42,029 nucleotides of DNA from Mesonia sp. HuA40 (GCF_008017835.1 NZ_VRLT01000062.1:1-42029), one strand, 5' to 3'. Shown: positions 23,682 through 33,999, counted from the stretch's first letter. Numbers and translations are program-made. The notes: generated from the sequence alone by a model not told the origin.

Positions 23682-26600
23682 ATGATTAACCGCATTATTG
23701 ATTTTTCAATCAAGCATAAAATGCTTATTGGAGTGTTCATTCTAATTTGGGTAATACTGGGGCTTTATAGCGTTAACCAAGTACCAATAGACGCCACTCC
23801 AGATATTACCAATAATCAAGTTCAAGTAATTACCGAATCGCCAAATTTAAGTACAGAAGACGTTGAGCAATTTGTTACCTACCCTATAGAGTTGGCCATG
23901 AGTAACCTTCCAGATGTTGAAGAAGTACGCTCAATTTCTCGCTTTGGATTATCGGTAGTAACCATTGTGTTTAAAGATGAAATGGGCACCTACCTACCTA
24001 GGCAATTGGTAAGTGAAAAACTAGAGTTGGTTCGCGCCGAAATACCAGAAGGCTTTGGCAACCCTAATTTAAGTCCTATTTCAACAGGTTTAGGAGAGAT
24101 TTATCAATATACCTTAGCCGTAGACGATAACTTTAAAGATGAATACACCCTAACCGATTTAAGAGTAATTCAAGATTGGATAATAAGCAGGCAATTAGCC
24201 TTGGTATCTGGTGTTGTAGAGGTAAATGCCTTTGGCGGAAAGGAAAAGCAATTTGAAGTGGCAGTTGACCCTCGTCGATTAAAAGCTCTAGACCTAACCA
24301 TCGCCGATGTTTTTCGCAGTTTAAAATCTAACAATCAAAATGCTGGAGGTGCTTATATCGAAAAGAATCATCAAGCTAATTTTATTAGAGCCAAAGGCTT
24401 AGCTAAAAATATCAAAGACATAGAACAAATGCTTATTACCACCAAAGCAGGGGTACCGGTGCGCGTTAAAGATGTAGCTAAAGTAAAAATAGGACACAAT
24501 TTAAGGTATGGAGCGCTCACTAAAAACGGTAAAGGCGAAACGGTTGGCGGTATGATCTTGATGCTCAAAGGAGCAAACTCCAATGAGGTCATTCAAAATG
24601 TAAAAGATAGAATGACCCAAATAGAAAAAAACCTACCAGAAGGGATTAAAATTGAACCTTATTTAGATAGAAGCAATTTAATTGAACGCACTACCAGTAC
24701 CGTAAAAAATAATTTACTAGAAGGAGGCTTAATCGTTATTTTTATCTTAGTCTTGGTTTTAGGAAACTGGCGAGGAGGGCTCATTGTAGCCTCTACTATT
24801 CCATTATCTTTACTTTTTGCATTTATTTTAATGCATTACTTTGGGGTATGGGCCAATCTTATGAGCTTAGGAGCAATTGATTTTGGTATTATTGTAGATG
24901 GTGCTGTAATAATTGTAGAAAGTAGTGTTTTTTACCTGAGCGCCTATTTATTAAAGCATAAAAAAATAACGCAATCTAACAAAGAGAAGCTTGTTTCAAA
25001 CTCCTCAAAGAAAATGATGAATGCCGCTTTTTTTGGTCAGCTCATTATTATCATTGTTTTTATTCCTATTTTGAGTTTAGAGGGTGTTGAGGGTAAGATG
25101 TTTAAACCCATGGCCCTAACATTTATCTTTGCCATGCTCGGCGCTATGATTCTCTGCCTCACATACGTACCTATGATGACGGCCTTGTTTCTTAAAGCAA
25201 AGCCTGCAAAAGTAAAACGATTTAAAAAAATAAATCAAAACATTAAAAAGTTAGAATCGGCTTACACTAAAGCCCTGAGTAAAAGTTTAAACTGGGGGCG
25301 CTGGTTTGTGGGCAGTGCAATAATTTTATTAGCGCTTGCCTCCTATACTTTTATTCAGATTGGAGCAGAATTTATTCCGCAACTTGATGAAGGTGATATT
25401 GCTTTTCACACCATACTTAAACCTGGAAGTTCGCTTAGCGAAACGGTTGCCACTACCACACAGGTAGAGAAAATAATTTTAGATAAATATCCAGAAGTCA
25501 AATCGGTAATCAGTCGTATTGGTGTAGCCGAAGTCGCTACAGATCCTATGCCTATGGATATCGCCGATACTTTTATCATATTTCATAATGATCTTGAATG
25601 GACTACTGTGCCAGACAAAGAGGCTTTTATAGCCGCTGTAAAAGATGATCTTAATCAAATACCCGGTATTTCATACGAGTTTACGCAGCCTATAGAAATG
25701 AGATTCAATGAGTTACTTACAGGAGTTCGAGAAGATGTGGCGATTAAGATTTTTGGTGAAGATTTAAATCTTTTAGCGCTTAAAGCGGAAGAAATAAATG
25801 AACTCATAAAAAATGTGCCAGGAATAGCTGAGGCTAAAGTTGAAGCTACCACTGGATTACCTCAAATAACTATCGATTACAAGCGGAATAAACTGGCACA
25901 ATACGGTTTGAGTATAGAACAAATAAATGACCTCATTACTACCAGTTTCTCAGGAAAAAAAGCCGGGGTAATTTTTGAAGGCATTAAAAAATTTGATTTA
26001 GTAGTGCGACTCCCTGAAAATCAACGAGCCAATGCCAAAAGTATTGAGAATCTATTTATAAAACTGCCCACAGGTAATCAAATACCCTTACGAGAAGTAG
26101 CAGCGGTTAAGTTTGAAACTGGCCCTATGCAAATAAGTAGAGATAATACCAACCGGCGTACCTATGTGGGTATAAATATAAGAGATCGAGATGTGGCTTC
26201 GGTAGTACAGGACATACAACAAATTTTAGACAAAAAACTAGTACTCCCACCTGGATATTACTTAGAGTATGGAGGCGCTTTTGAAAACTTAGAACGAGCA
26301 ACAAAGAAACTTAAAACCCTAGTCCCACTCGCTCTATTACTCATTTTTATACTCATTTATTTTGCCTTAAAATCCGTAAAGCAAACCTTAATAATCTACA
26401 TGGCTATTCCGCTAGCAGCCATCGGCGGTGTGTTTGCTTTGGTTTTGCGTGGGATGCCTTTTAGTATATCGGCGGGTATTGGTTTTATTGTACTTTTTGG
26501 GGTGGCCGTTTTAAACGGACTTGTTTTAATTAGTAGTTTTAACGCGCTCAAGCAAAATAAAGAGTTATCCTTACGTGAGCGCATATTAACCGGAACCAAC

Positions 26601-28010
26601 CAGCGTTTGCGCCCTATTATGCTTACCGCATTAACCGATATTTTAGGTTTTTTACCTATGGCGCTATCAACCTCGGCAGGTGCTGAAGTGCAGCAACCAC
26701 TAGCCACTGTGGTCATAGGTGGCCTTATAACAGCAACTTTACTAACCCTATTTATTTTACCTATTTTGTATCAATGGATTGAAACAAGAAAACATAAGAA
26801 TACCAATAAAAAATGGGCATTGGCTACCATTACATTGCTATTGGTAAGCATCCCTACACAAGCGCAAAGCATTGAAAATCTACCAGCGTTAAGCCTAAAA
26901 GCCGCAATTGATACGGCAACAACCAATTTTCCACAAATTAAAAATGATTTACTTACGGTAGAACAGAGTTTACAAGCAAAATCAGAAGCTTATAATTGGG
27001 GGAATACGCAAATTTTCACCGGTGCCGAAGAACTTAAAGATGGTCGCGGAGTGTATAATCTTATTGGTATTAGTCAAAACAACATTGAACTTTTAGGTAT
27101 AGGCAGTAAAACAGCTTGGGCTAGGGCAAAACTAGAACAGGCAGAAGGTTTAAAAAAGCTTTCTTATGAAAATCTAAAAAAGACCGTAAGCATTAAATGG
27201 ACAGAAGCTTTAATTGCCAAAAAAACGCTTGAAGTATATTTAGCTCTTGACAGTATCTACCAAGAATTTGAACGTGCTATAAATATGCAATATGAAGTTG
27301 AAGCAATATCCACCATGCAAAGGGATGCAGCAAAAAACCTAATCTTGCAAAAAAATATAGCCTTACGCCAAGCGAAAAGTGATGTAGAGACTAAGCTTTT
27401 AGGCCTAAATCTATTTTTATTTACCAATACAATTTATGATGTAGCCGATCATCTAAACACAATAGATAACTGGTCAACAAAAAACTTTGAGGAAAAAGAA
27501 CATCCAGAATTTATTCTCAGTCAAAAAAACGAAGCCTTGGCCCAAGCAGTTTGGCAAAAAGAAAAAAGTAAACGCCTGCCTAGCTTTAACCTAGAATATG
27601 TTTTTCAAGAAGTAAATAATCAAAAAGGTTTTGCAGCCTATCAAATTGGTCTAAATATTCCTATTGTAGATGGGACCTTAAAAAGCCGAATAAACCAGGC
27701 TAAACTTGCCTATCAAAAACAAAAAAACAACCTCGACTTTAAAAAACGAGAACTAGACCTTAAGTTTAAAATGGCTTATAGCAACTATCTGCAAGCAAAA
27801 AGCAACTGGGAAAGTTACCAAAACACCGGTTTAAACTTAATTAAAAAACAGAAAAAAGGAGCGCTCTTTGCGTTTAAAGAAGGTGCCATTAACTATATTG
27901 AATTCACACAATTGGTTAATCAAGCAGTTGAAACCGAACTAGATGCATTGCAAAGCTTACAAGCTTATTTAATGGCAGTTCACAATCTTAATTATTACAA
28001 TCCTAATTAA
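23682..28010 (+). CDS. CusA/CzcA metal-efflux RND permease fused to TolC-like factor
   Basis: A 1442-residue fusion. Residues 1 to about 1050 are a heavy-metal-efflux RND permease: twelve membrane helices, two large periplasmic loops, an ATPDITNNQVQV segment near the start, and the proton-relay helix GAIDFGIIVDGAVIIVE at about 397-413 with Asp and Glu typical of CusA/CzcA. The last helix ends in LFILPILYQWIETRKHK. Residues about 1045-1061 (WALATITLLLVSIP, TQAQ) form a signal-peptide-like segment followed by a TolC-family outer-membrane factor (about 1062-1442; SLKAAIDTATTNFPQ, then coiled-coil helices). It exports Cu, Zn, Co or Cd; metal specificity is unknown. The adaptor gene follows after 2 nt. 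Confidence 0.95.
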   Translation: MINRIIDFSIKHKMLIGVFILIWVILGLYSVNQVPIDATPDITNNQVQVITESPNLSTEDVEQFVTYPIELAMSNLPDVEEVRSISRFGLSVVTIVFKDEMGTYLPRQLVSEKLELVRAEIPEGFGNPNLSPISTGLGEIYQYTLAVDDNFKDEYTLTDLRVIQDWIISRQLALVSGVVEVNAFGGKEKQFEVAVDPRRLKALDLTIADVFRSLKSNNQNAGGAYIEKNHQANFIRAKGLAKNIKDIEQMLITTKAGVPVRVKDVAKVKIGHNLRYGALTKNGKGETVGGMILMLKGANSNEVIQNVKDRMTQIEKNLPEGIKIEPYLDRSNLIERTTSTVKNNLLEGGLIVIFILVLVLGNWRGGLIVASTIPLSLLFAFILMHYFGVWANLMSLGAIDFGIIVDGAVIIVESSVFYLSAYLLKHKKITQSNKEKLVSNSSKKMMNAAFFGQLIIIIVFIPILSLEGVEGKMFKPMALTFIFAMLGAMILCLTYVPMMTALFLKAKPAKVKRFKKINQNIKKLESAYTKALSKSLNWGRWFVGSAIILLALASYTFIQIGAEFIPQLDEGDIAFHTILKPGSSLSETVATTTQVEKIILDKYPEVKSVISRIGVAEVATDPMPMDIADTFIIFHNDLEWTTVPDKEAFIAAVKDDLNQIPGISYEFTQPIEMRFNELLTGVREDVAIKIFGEDLNLLALKAEEINELIKNVPGIAEAKVEATTGLPQITIDYKRNKLAQYGLSIEQINDLITTSFSGKKAGVIFEGIKKFDLVVRLPENQRANAKSIENLFIKLPTGNQIPLREVAAVKFETGPMQISRDNTNRRTYVGINIRDRDVASVVQDIQQILDKKLVLPPGYYLEYGGAFENLERATKKLKTLVPLALLLIFILIYFALKSVKQTLIIYMAIPLAAIGGVFALVLRGMPFSISAGIGFIVLFGVAVLNGLVLISSFNALKQNKELSLRERILTGTNQRLRPIMLTALTDILGFLPMALSTSAGAEVQQPLATVVIGGLITATLLTLFILPILYQWIETRKHKNTNKKWALATITLLLVSIPTQAQSIENLPALSLKAAIDTATTNFPQIKNDLLTVEQSLQAKSEAYNWGNTQIFTGAEELKDGRGVYNLIGISQNNIELLGIGSKTAWARAKLEQAEGLKKLSYENLKKTVSIKWTEALIAKKTLEVYLALDSIYQEFERAINMQYEVEAISTMQRDAAKNLILQKNIALRQAKSDVETKLLGLNLFLFTNTIYDVADHLNTIDNWSTKNFEEKEHPEFILSQKNEALAQAVWQKEKSKRLPSFNLEYVFQEVNNQKGFAAYQIGLNIPIVDGTLKSRINQAKLAYQKQKNNLDFKKRELDLKFKMAYSNYLQAKSNWESYQNTGLNLIKKQKKGALFAFKEGAINYIEFTQLVNQAVETELDALQSLQAYLMAVHNLNYYNPN

Positions 28011-28012
28011 TC

Positions 28013-29173
28013 ATGAAATATATACTATTATCTTTATTGTTGTTTGGCTTTACCGCCTGCCAGAAACAAGATAAACCTAATCAAGAAAAAAACGAAATTG
28101 CAACTGGTGTCGAGCACCACGATGATATTTTACTTAGTAAAAAACAGGTAGAAGTATTAGATCTTAAATTAGAGCGTTTGCAAAAGCGCAATATGGGGCA
28201 AACCATCACGGTAAACGGCACTTTAGAAGTTCCACCACAAAATGAAGCAAGGGTAAACAGCCCCATAGGAGCAAATGTTCAAAATATTTTGGTCATTGAA
28301 GGGCAACAAGTAAAAGCCAATGAAATCATAGCCTATCTGCAACATCCCGACATTATCGAATTGCAAACTACCTATTTAGAAAACTATAACGACCTGATTT
28401 ACTTGAAAAAAGAGTATGAACGGCAAAAAAAATTATACGAAGCCGGTGTAGGATCGGGAATGAACTTTCAAAAAGCTGAAGCCGATTTTAGAGCTAAAAA
28501 CGGTCTAATAAAAGGCTTGGAAGAAAAATTAAAACTGCTAAATATTTCGGTGACCAGCTTGCAACAAGGAACAATACAAAATAAAGTAGCCATTAAAAGT
28601 CCACTTGATGGATATATACAAAAGGTAAAAGTCAATATAGGGCAGTTTGTAGCTCCTCAAACTACTCTAATTACTATTCTTAATGACCATCACGTTCACG
28701 CCGATTTTTTGGTTTATGAAGACCAAGCTCATTTGGTAGAAGAAAACCAGAAAATCAAATTTAGAATCGGGTCAAGTGAAAAAGAATTCGAAGCGATTAT
28801 CTTTGCCACCTCAAAATCTCTTGAAAAAGAAGCCAATGCTATTCACGTTCATGCCGAAATTAAAGAAGATGACTTTAAATTCATTCCGGGAATGTATTTA
28901 GAAGGCCGTATTTACTTAGAAGAAACAATGCAGTGGGCTTTTCCCAATGAAGCCATTGTAAAAGAGGGTACAAATGCTTTTGTTTTTGCGGTAAACCCTA
29001 ATAAAGAAAATTATAGCTTTGAGCCTATATCGGTAATTCCTCAAACTAACGATGGCAGCCATACGGCTGTAAAATTTTTAGATGAGCAGCCAGATAAAAC
29101 GCTTTATGCTATGAACAACGCTTATTATATTTTGGCTGAATCTAAAAAAGGAGAAGCCGATCACAGTCATTAA
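28013..29173 (+). CDS. RND efflux periplasmic adaptor (CzcB type), lipoprotein
   Basis: Links the inner-membrane RND pump to the outer-membrane factor. The 386-residue protein has a lipoprotein signal (MKYILLSLLLFGFTAC). The first lipoyl half is VNSPIGANVQNILVIEGQQV (about 82-101), and a helical hairpin with YLENYNDLIYLKKEYERQKK comes next. The second lipoyl half is KVAIKSPLDGYIQKVKVNIG, and beta-barrel and membrane-proximal domains follow (FIPGMYLEGRIYLEE, NEAIVKEGTNAFVFAV). It ends in a His-containing tail (EADHSH) and has an early HH pair (EHHDD), possible metal contacts. It starts 2 nt after the permease gene, so the two are translationally linked. Confidence 0.93.
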   Translation: MKYILLSLLLFGFTACQKQDKPNQEKNEIATGVEHHDDILLSKKQVEVLDLKLERLQKRNMGQTITVNGTLEVPPQNEARVNSPIGANVQNILVIEGQQVKANEIIAYLQHPDIIELQTTYLENYNDLIYLKKEYERQKKLYEAGVGSGMNFQKAEADFRAKNGLIKGLEEKLKLLNISVTSLQQGTIQNKVAIKSPLDGYIQKVKVNIGQFVAPQTTLITILNDHHVHADFLVYEDQAHLVEENQKIKFRIGSSEKEFEAIIFATSKSLEKEANAIHVHAEIKEDDFKFIPGMYLEGRIYLEETMQWAFPNEAIVKEGTNAFVFAVNPNKENYSFEPISVIPQTNDGSHTAVKFLDEQPDKTLYAMNNAYYILAESKKGEADHSH

Positions 29174-29184
29174 TATCCATTCAC

Positions 29185-29325
29185 ATGAGAAATTCAGACA
29201 CTTTTACATTTTGGGTAGCAGCCATTATAGTTTTACATTTTATCGTTGGCTTTATTTGGCTTATTATCAAAATGTCACCTAAAAAATCAGATAAAAAAAG
29301 AGAATTAGACCAAGATAATGAGTAA
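29185..29325 (+). CDS. 46-residue membrane miniprotein
   Basis: A short frame, MRNSDTFTFWVAAIIVLHFI followed by VGFIWLIIKMSPKK and a charged tail, starting 11 nt after the adaptor stop. It has a single transmembrane helix (about 8-29) and a Lys/Asp/Glu-rich cytoplasmic end. The tight spacing after the pump genes, the clean N terminus and the hydrophobic-plus-basic layout support a real gene rather than chance. Small single-helix proteins often sit beside RND pumps (AcrZ with AcrB is the known example); a similar accessory role here is only inference. It is followed by the udk promoter. Confidence 0.65.
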   Translation: MRNSDTFTFWVAAIIVLHFIVGFIWLIIKMSPKKSDKKRELDQDNE

Positions 29326-29354
29326 GCGGCTTTATAAAAAGCATAATTATTTCT

Positions 29355-29362
29355 TAATTTTG
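29355..29362 (+). promoter_or_regulatory. -7 element TAATTTTG of udk
   Basis: An exact TAnnTTTG match 16 nt before the udk ATG, followed by GCCTAAAAA as in the promoter at 5506-5513. Confidence 0.55.
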
Positions 29363-29378
29363 CCTAAAAATTAATTAA

Positions 29379-29987
29379 ATGCTAATAATTGGAATTGCTG
29401 GTGGTACTGGCGGTGGTAAAACGACAGTAGTAAACACCATTGTAGATGAATTGAAACACGAAGAGGTGGCTGTAATCTCACAAGACTCTTACTATAGAGA
29501 CACCAGTGAACTCAGTTATGAAGAACGTACACAAATCAATTTTGACCACCCACAATCAATCGATTTTGATTTATTGGTTAACCACCTAAAAGCTTTAAAA
29601 AAGGGAGAAGCAATAAATCAACCTATTTACAGTTTCAAAGAGCATAACCGTACAGGAGAAACCATTTTAACCCACCCTAAAAAGGTGATGATTGTAGAAG
29701 GAATCTTAATTCTAACCAACCCGAAGTTACGCAAAATGTGTGATATTAAAATTTATGTGCACGCTGATAGCGATGAGCGACTCATAAGACGTTTGAAGCG
29801 AGACATGAATGAAAGAGGCAGAGATCTTGATGAAGTTTTAAACAGGTACCAAACCACCTTAAAACCCATGCACCAACAATTCATTGAACCTACAAAAGAA
29901 TTTGCCGATATAATTATACCCTACAACCGCTACAATACAGTGGCGGTAGATATAGTGCAAACTATTATAAAAGAAAAATTAGCTTAG
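29379..29987 (+). CDS. udk: Uridine kinase
   Basis: Phosphorylates uridine and cytidine to UMP and CMP in pyrimidine salvage. The 202-residue protein opens with MLIIGIAGGTGGGKTTVVNT, where GGTGGGKTT is the P-loop (Walker A). DSYYRD (about 36-41) and FDHPQSIDFDLL (about 56-67) are the nucleoside-binding blocks, VEGILIL is the Walker B-like strand, and RRLKRDMNERGRDLDEVLNRY is the lid. The length is standard. It has its own promoter and terminator, and the family-typical order udk, FtsB-like, mutA, mutB follows. Confidence 0.95.
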   Translation: MLIIGIAGGTGGGKTTVVNTIVDELKHEEVAVISQDSYYRDTSELSYEERTQINFDHPQSIDFDLLVNHLKALKKGEAINQPIYSFKEHNRTGETILTHPKKVMIVEGILILTNPKLRKMCDIKIYVHADSDERLIRRLKRDMNERGRDLDEVLNRYQTTLKPMHQQFIEPTKEFADIIIPYNRYNTVAVDIVQTIIKEKLA

Positions 29988-29991
29988 TCTC

Positions 29992-30029
29992 AAAATCCTT
30001 ACTCAATTCTGTTGGTAAGGATTTTTTTT
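29992..30029 (+). terminator. Intrinsic terminator of udk
   Basis: AAAATCCTTAC (29992-30002) pairs with GTAAGGATTTT (30015-30025) around a 12-nt loop, followed by more T to 30029. It starts 5 nt after the udk stop. Confidence 0.85.
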
Positions 30030-30078
30030 CAAAATCATTACCCTAACTCAGCAATCGAATATTTTGTATCTTCGTACT

Positions 30079-30402
30079 ATGCGATTAAAAGCCTTATTTC
30101 AAAATCCTTGGTTTAAATTCTTGAGTAATAAATATGTGCTCCTGCTTTTGCTATTCGGGATCTGGATGCTTTTTCTAGACAGCAATTCTTGGTTGGTTCA
30201 TCAAGAACTAAATGAAGAAATTCACGAATTAGAAGAGAACAAGGCTTTTTATGTAGAAGAAATTAAAAAAGACACCAGCATTTTAAGGAAACTCGCTGAA
30301 CCAAAGGAGTTAGAGCGCTTCGCACGCGAAACTTATTTTATGAAAAAAGAAAATGAAGAGGTGTATATCATAGAATATAAAACAAAACATGAGCAAGAAT
30401 AA
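30079..30402 (+). CDS. FtsB/DivIC-family septum formation protein
   Basis: A bitopic cell-division protein of the DivIC/FtsB type, which with FtsL and FtsQ-like partners activates septal wall synthesis. The ATG at 30079 gives 107 residues; a TTG at 30064 is a poorer choice because it sits inside a TATCTTCG promoter-like element (30067-30074). One transmembrane helix (KYVLLLLLFGIWMLFLD, about 19-35) is followed by a coiled coil (HQELNEEIHELEENKAFYVE and beyond) and the family's conserved end ELERFARETYFMKKENEEVY. Its last 14 nt overlap mutA, so they are likely co-transcribed. Confidence 0.87.
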   Translation: MRLKALFQNPWFKFLSNKYVLLLLLFGIWMLFLDSNSWLVHQELNEEIHELEENKAFYVEEIKKDTSILRKLAEPKELERFARETYFMKKENEEVYIIEYKTKHEQE

Positions 30403-31771
30403 TACAACGCTTTTAGCGGATTTTAATTCGGTTTCTGCAAAAGAGTGGAAAACAAAAATACAAGCCGATCTTAAAGGGGAAGATTATAACAACTTAATTT
30501 TTCAAGATAGAAACGGAATTGATATAAAACCATTTTATCACCAAGAAGAGACTGAAATTGGCTATATGCCAAAATCTCCAAAAAATTGGTTAATTACAGA
30601 GTCTTTCGAAATTAGTGCAAATACAAATATAGATGATGTTCTTGAAGTTCTAGAAAAGGGAACACAAGCACTTTGGCTCAAGTTTAAACAAAATAGCCCT
30701 AACCCTATCGCTTTTGTCGAGGCTCTTTACTCTAAAAACATTCCGGTTTATCTAGATTTTGAATATCAAAAGGAAGAAGAAATTAATACTTTAATAGAGT
30801 TCCTATCCGGCAAGAATCACCAGTTTTCTATAGGGGTAGACTGTATCGGTCATTTAGCTAGCACAGGAAATTGGCATCAAAACCTAAGAAAAGATTTTGA
30901 AGATTTTAACTGGTTGATTAAGGCGCAAGGTACTTTCCCCATATTCCTAAGTATTCGTACAGAAATCTATGAAAATGCCGGGGCCAATCATATACAACAG
31001 GTTGCTTATGCGATGGCTCACGTAAACGAATACTTAAATCATTTAAGTGTTCATTTTCCAGAAAAATCGAAAAATTTTAAACCGCTATTCCATGTAAGCA
31101 TAGGTGGAAATTATTTTGCAGAAATCGCCAAATTAAAAGCTTTACGAATAATATACAGCGAGATTGCCGAAGCCTACGAAATACCACAAGATATAGAAAT
31201 CTTAGCATTTCCTAGTTTAAGAAATAAAACTTTATATGATTACAATGTAAATATGTTGCGCACCACAACAGAAAGCATGAGTGCCATCTTAGGTGGTGCA
31301 AATTGGGTAGCAAATACAGCCTATGACTCCGTTTTTCACCATGATAACAATTTTGGCCGACGTATTGCTCGTAATCAATTGCTAGTTTTAAAAAATGAAA
31401 GTTATTTTGATAAAGTGAGTAATCCTGCAGATGGAAGTTATTACTTAGAAAGCCTAACCCAGCAAATATCCGAAAAGGCATTAAGTATTTTTAAATCTAT
31501 AGAACAAGCTGGTGGTTTTATAACTGCTTTAACGGATGGAACCATACAACGTAAAATAGAAGAGATTGCACAAGAAGAATTAAAATCTTTTGAACAGAAA
31601 GAAAAAATACTAGTGGGAACAAACAAGTATTTGAACCTTGATGATAAAATGAAGAATGAACTTGAAAAAACACCTTTTCTAGAGAAATTTCCTCGCAAAA
31701 CTTTAATCAAACCGATTATTCAAAAACGTCTTGCAGAAGGAATAGAAAATGAGCGTTTAACTAACGAATAA
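30389..31771 (+). CDS. mutA: Methylmalonyl-CoA mutase small subunit
   Basis: Non-catalytic partner of the B12-dependent mutase that interconverts methylmalonyl-CoA and succinyl-CoA. At 460 residues it contains only the TIM-barrel-like domain ([80 protein letters not shown]). The C-terminal cobalamin-binding domain of the classical MutA of about 620 residues is absent; the protein stops at [19 protein letters not shown]. Short small subunits are usual in flavobacteria. It overlaps the FtsB-like gene by 14 nt and precedes mutB by 16 nt. Confidence 0.93.
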   Translation: MSKNNTTLLADFNSVSAKEWKTKIQADLKGEDYNNLIFQDRNGIDIKPFYHQEETEIGYMPKSPKNWLITESFEISANTNIDDVLEVLEKGTQALWLKFKQNSPNPIAFVEALYSKNIPVYLDFEYQKEEEINTLIEFLSGKNHQFSIGVDCIGHLASTGNWHQNLRKDFEDFNWLIKAQGTFPIFLSIRTEIYENAGANHIQQVAYAMAHVNEYLNHLSVHFPEKSKNFKPLFHVSIGGNYFAEIAKLKALRIIYSEIAEAYEIPQDIEILAFPSLRNKTLYDYNVNMLRTTTESMSAILGGANWVANTAYDSVFHHDNNFGRRIARNQLLVLKNESYFDKVSNPADGSYYLESLTQQISEKALSIFKSIEQAGGFITALTDGTIQRKIEEIAQEELKSFEQKEKILVGTNKYLNLDDKMKNELEKTPFLEKFPRKTLIKPIIQKRLAEGIENERLTNE

Positions 31772-31787
31772 AGCAGCCATCAAGATT

Positions 31788-33914
31788 ATGAAAAGAAAAG
31801 ATTTACAACATATTCAAATTAAAAAGCAATCGGTAAAAGTCCCGAATACAAACGAAACTTTTCTCACAGCCGAAAAAATAAGAATTAAAAAAGTATACAG
31901 TCCACAAGATATTGCCAGTTTTAAGCACCTCAACTATGCAGCAGGAATACCGCCTTATCTAAGAGGTCCTTACAGTACGATGTATGTAAAAAGGCCGTGG
32001 ACCATTAGACAATACGCAGGGTTTTCAACTGCCGAAGAAAGTAACGCATTTTATAGACGCAACCTAGCGGCTGGTCAAAAAGGACTATCGGTTGCCTTCG
32101 ATTTACCAACCCACCGAGGCTATGACTCCGATCACGACCGCGTGGTTGGAGATGTAGGAAAAGCTGGTGTTGCCATTGATTCGGTTGAGGACATGAAAAT
32201 ACTCTTCGACCAGATTCCATTAGATAAAATGTCGGTTTCTATGACTATGAATGGTGCCGTACTGCCTATCATGGCTTTTTATATTGTCGCCGCAGAAGAA
32301 CAAGGCGTAGCACCTGAGCAATTAGCAGGTACCATTCAAAATGATATTTTAAAAGAATTTATGGTGCGTAATACCTACATATATCCGCCTAGCCCTTCGA
32401 TGAAAATCATTGCCGATATTTTCGAATACACCTCGCAAAACATGCCTCGTTTTAACAGTATTAGTATATCTGGTTACCACATGCAAGAAGCAGGCGCTAC
32501 TTGTGATATCGAGTTGGCTTATACCCTAGCCGATGGTCTAGAATACATCCGTAAAGGATTAGAAGCAGGAATGGATATTGATAGCTTTGCTCCGCGTTTA
32601 TCCTTTTTCTGGGCCATAGGTATGAATCATTTTATGGAAATAGCCAAAATGAGAGCCGCTAGAATGTTATGGGCAAAACTTGTAAAACAATTTAACCCTA
32701 AAAACCCAAAGTCGTTGTCTCTACGCACACATTGCCAAACTAGTGGATGGTCGCTTACCGAGCAAGACCCCTTTAATAACGTGGCCAGAACCTGTATTGA
32801 AGCTGCCGCAGCAGCCTTTGGCGGCACCCAAAGTTTGCACACCAACGCACTAGACGAAGCCATTGCGCTACCTACCGATTTTTCGGCACGCATTGCCCGT
32901 AACACACAATTATACCTACAAGAAGAAACTCAAATCACCAAAACAGTAGATCCTTGGGCAGGAAGCTATTACGTAGAAAGCCTAACAAATGACATCGCCC
33001 ATAAAGCTTGGGAACTCATTCAAGAAGTAGAAGAATTGGGAGGAATGACCAAAGCCATTGAAAAAGGTATTCCTAAAATGCGTATTGAAGAGGCTGCTGC
33101 ACGTAAACAGGCTAGAATTGATAGCGGGCAAGATATTATTGTAGGCACCAATCAATACCGACTAGAACAAGAAGACCCAATTGTAACCCTTGAGGTAGAC
33201 AACCAAAGTGTGCGTAAACAACAAATCAAACGCCTAGAATCATTACGCAAAAATCGTAATGAAAATAAAGTACAAGAGAGTTTAGAAAAATTAACTCAAG
33301 CCGCAAAAACAGGCAAAGAAAATTTACTGGCCCTAGCGGTAGATGCGGCAAGAAACAGAGCTAGCATTGGCGAAATTAGTCTAGCACTCGAAAAAGTTTA
33401 CGGAAGACATAAAGCACAAATAAAATCATTTAGCGGCGTGTATAGCAAAGAAATAAAAGACGACGAAAGCTTTAAGAAGGCGAGAGAAATGGCCAATCAA
33501 TTCGCTACACTTGAAGGTAGAAGGCCTAGAATTATGATAGCCAAGATGGGGCAAGATGGGCATGACCGAGGCGCAAAAGTAGTAGCCACAGGATACGCCG
33601 ATGTAGGATTTGATGTAGACATCGGTCCTCTTTTTCAAACCCCGCAAGAAGCAGCAAAGCAAGCCGTAGAAAATGATGTGCACGTTTTGGGTGTGTCGTC
33701 TTTGGCGGCCGGACATAAAACTCTGGTTCCTCAAGTTATCGAGGAACTTAAAACTTTGGGTAGAGAAGATATTATGGTCATAGTGGGTGGAGTAATTCCT
33801 TCTGCCGATTATGAGTATTTATTCAATGCTGGTGCCGTTGCCGTTTTTGGGCCCGGAACAAAAATTAGCGATGCAGCTATTCAAATACTAGAAATTCTTA
33901 TCGATGAAGAGTAA
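31788..33914 (+). CDS. mutB: Methylmalonyl-CoA mutase large (catalytic) subunit
   Basis: A 708-residue adenosylcobalamin enzyme used for propionate and branched-chain amino-acid breakdown or odd-chain metabolism. The barrel domain carries [20 protein letters not shown] (60-79) with the substrate-contact Tyr, and [20 protein letters not shown] (103-122). The C-terminal B12 domain (about 575-705) has the base-off cobalamin motif DGHDRG with the cobalt-ligand His592, then [11 protein letters not shown] and [12 protein letters not shown]. All key residues are kept. It sits 16 nt after the small subunit and ends a udk/division/mutase gene cluster; a hairpin follows. Confidence 0.97.
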   Translation: MKRKDLQHIQIKKQSVKVPNTNETFLTAEKIRIKKVYSPQDIASFKHLNYAAGIPPYLRGPYSTMYVKRPWTIRQYAGFSTAEESNAFYRRNLAAGQKGLSVAFDLPTHRGYDSDHDRVVGDVGKAGVAIDSVEDMKILFDQIPLDKMSVSMTMNGAVLPIMAFYIVAAEEQGVAPEQLAGTIQNDILKEFMVRNTYIYPPSPSMKIIADIFEYTSQNMPRFNSISISGYHMQEAGATCDIELAYTLADGLEYIRKGLEAGMDIDSFAPRLSFFWAIGMNHFMEIAKMRAARMLWAKLVKQFNPKNPKSLSLRTHCQTSGWSLTEQDPFNNVARTCIEAAAAAFGGTQSLHTNALDEAIALPTDFSARIARNTQLYLQEETQITKTVDPWAGSYYVESLTNDIAHKAWELIQEVEELGGMTKAIEKGIPKMRIEEAAARKQARIDSGQDIIVGTNQYRLEQEDPIVTLEVDNQSVRKQQIKRLESLRKNRNENKVQESLEKLTQAAKTGKENLLALAVDAARNRASIGEISLALEKVYGRHKAQIKSFSGVYSKEIKDDESFKKAREMANQFATLEGRRPRIMIAKMGQDGHDRGAKVVATGYADVGFDVDIGPLFQTPQEAAKQAVENDVHVLGVSSLAAGHKTLVPQVIEELKTLGREDIMVIVGGVIPSADYEYLFNAGAVAVFGPGTKISDAAIQILEILIDEE

Positions 33915-33973
33915 AATTAGTTTAGTCATCCTTTTTAGGGCGTTACCCTAAAGGGTCGGGCTTTTGTTACAAT

Positions 33974-33999
33974 CTTTGAGGTGTAAAAAAACCTCAAAG
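33974..33999 (+). terminator. Hairpin after mutB
   Basis: CTTTGAGGT (33974-33982) pairs exactly with ACCTCAAAG (33991-33999) around an A-rich 8-nt loop. A second small stem, TTTAGGG with CCCTAAA (33934-33940 and 33946-33952), lies just before it. Confidence 0.6.
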
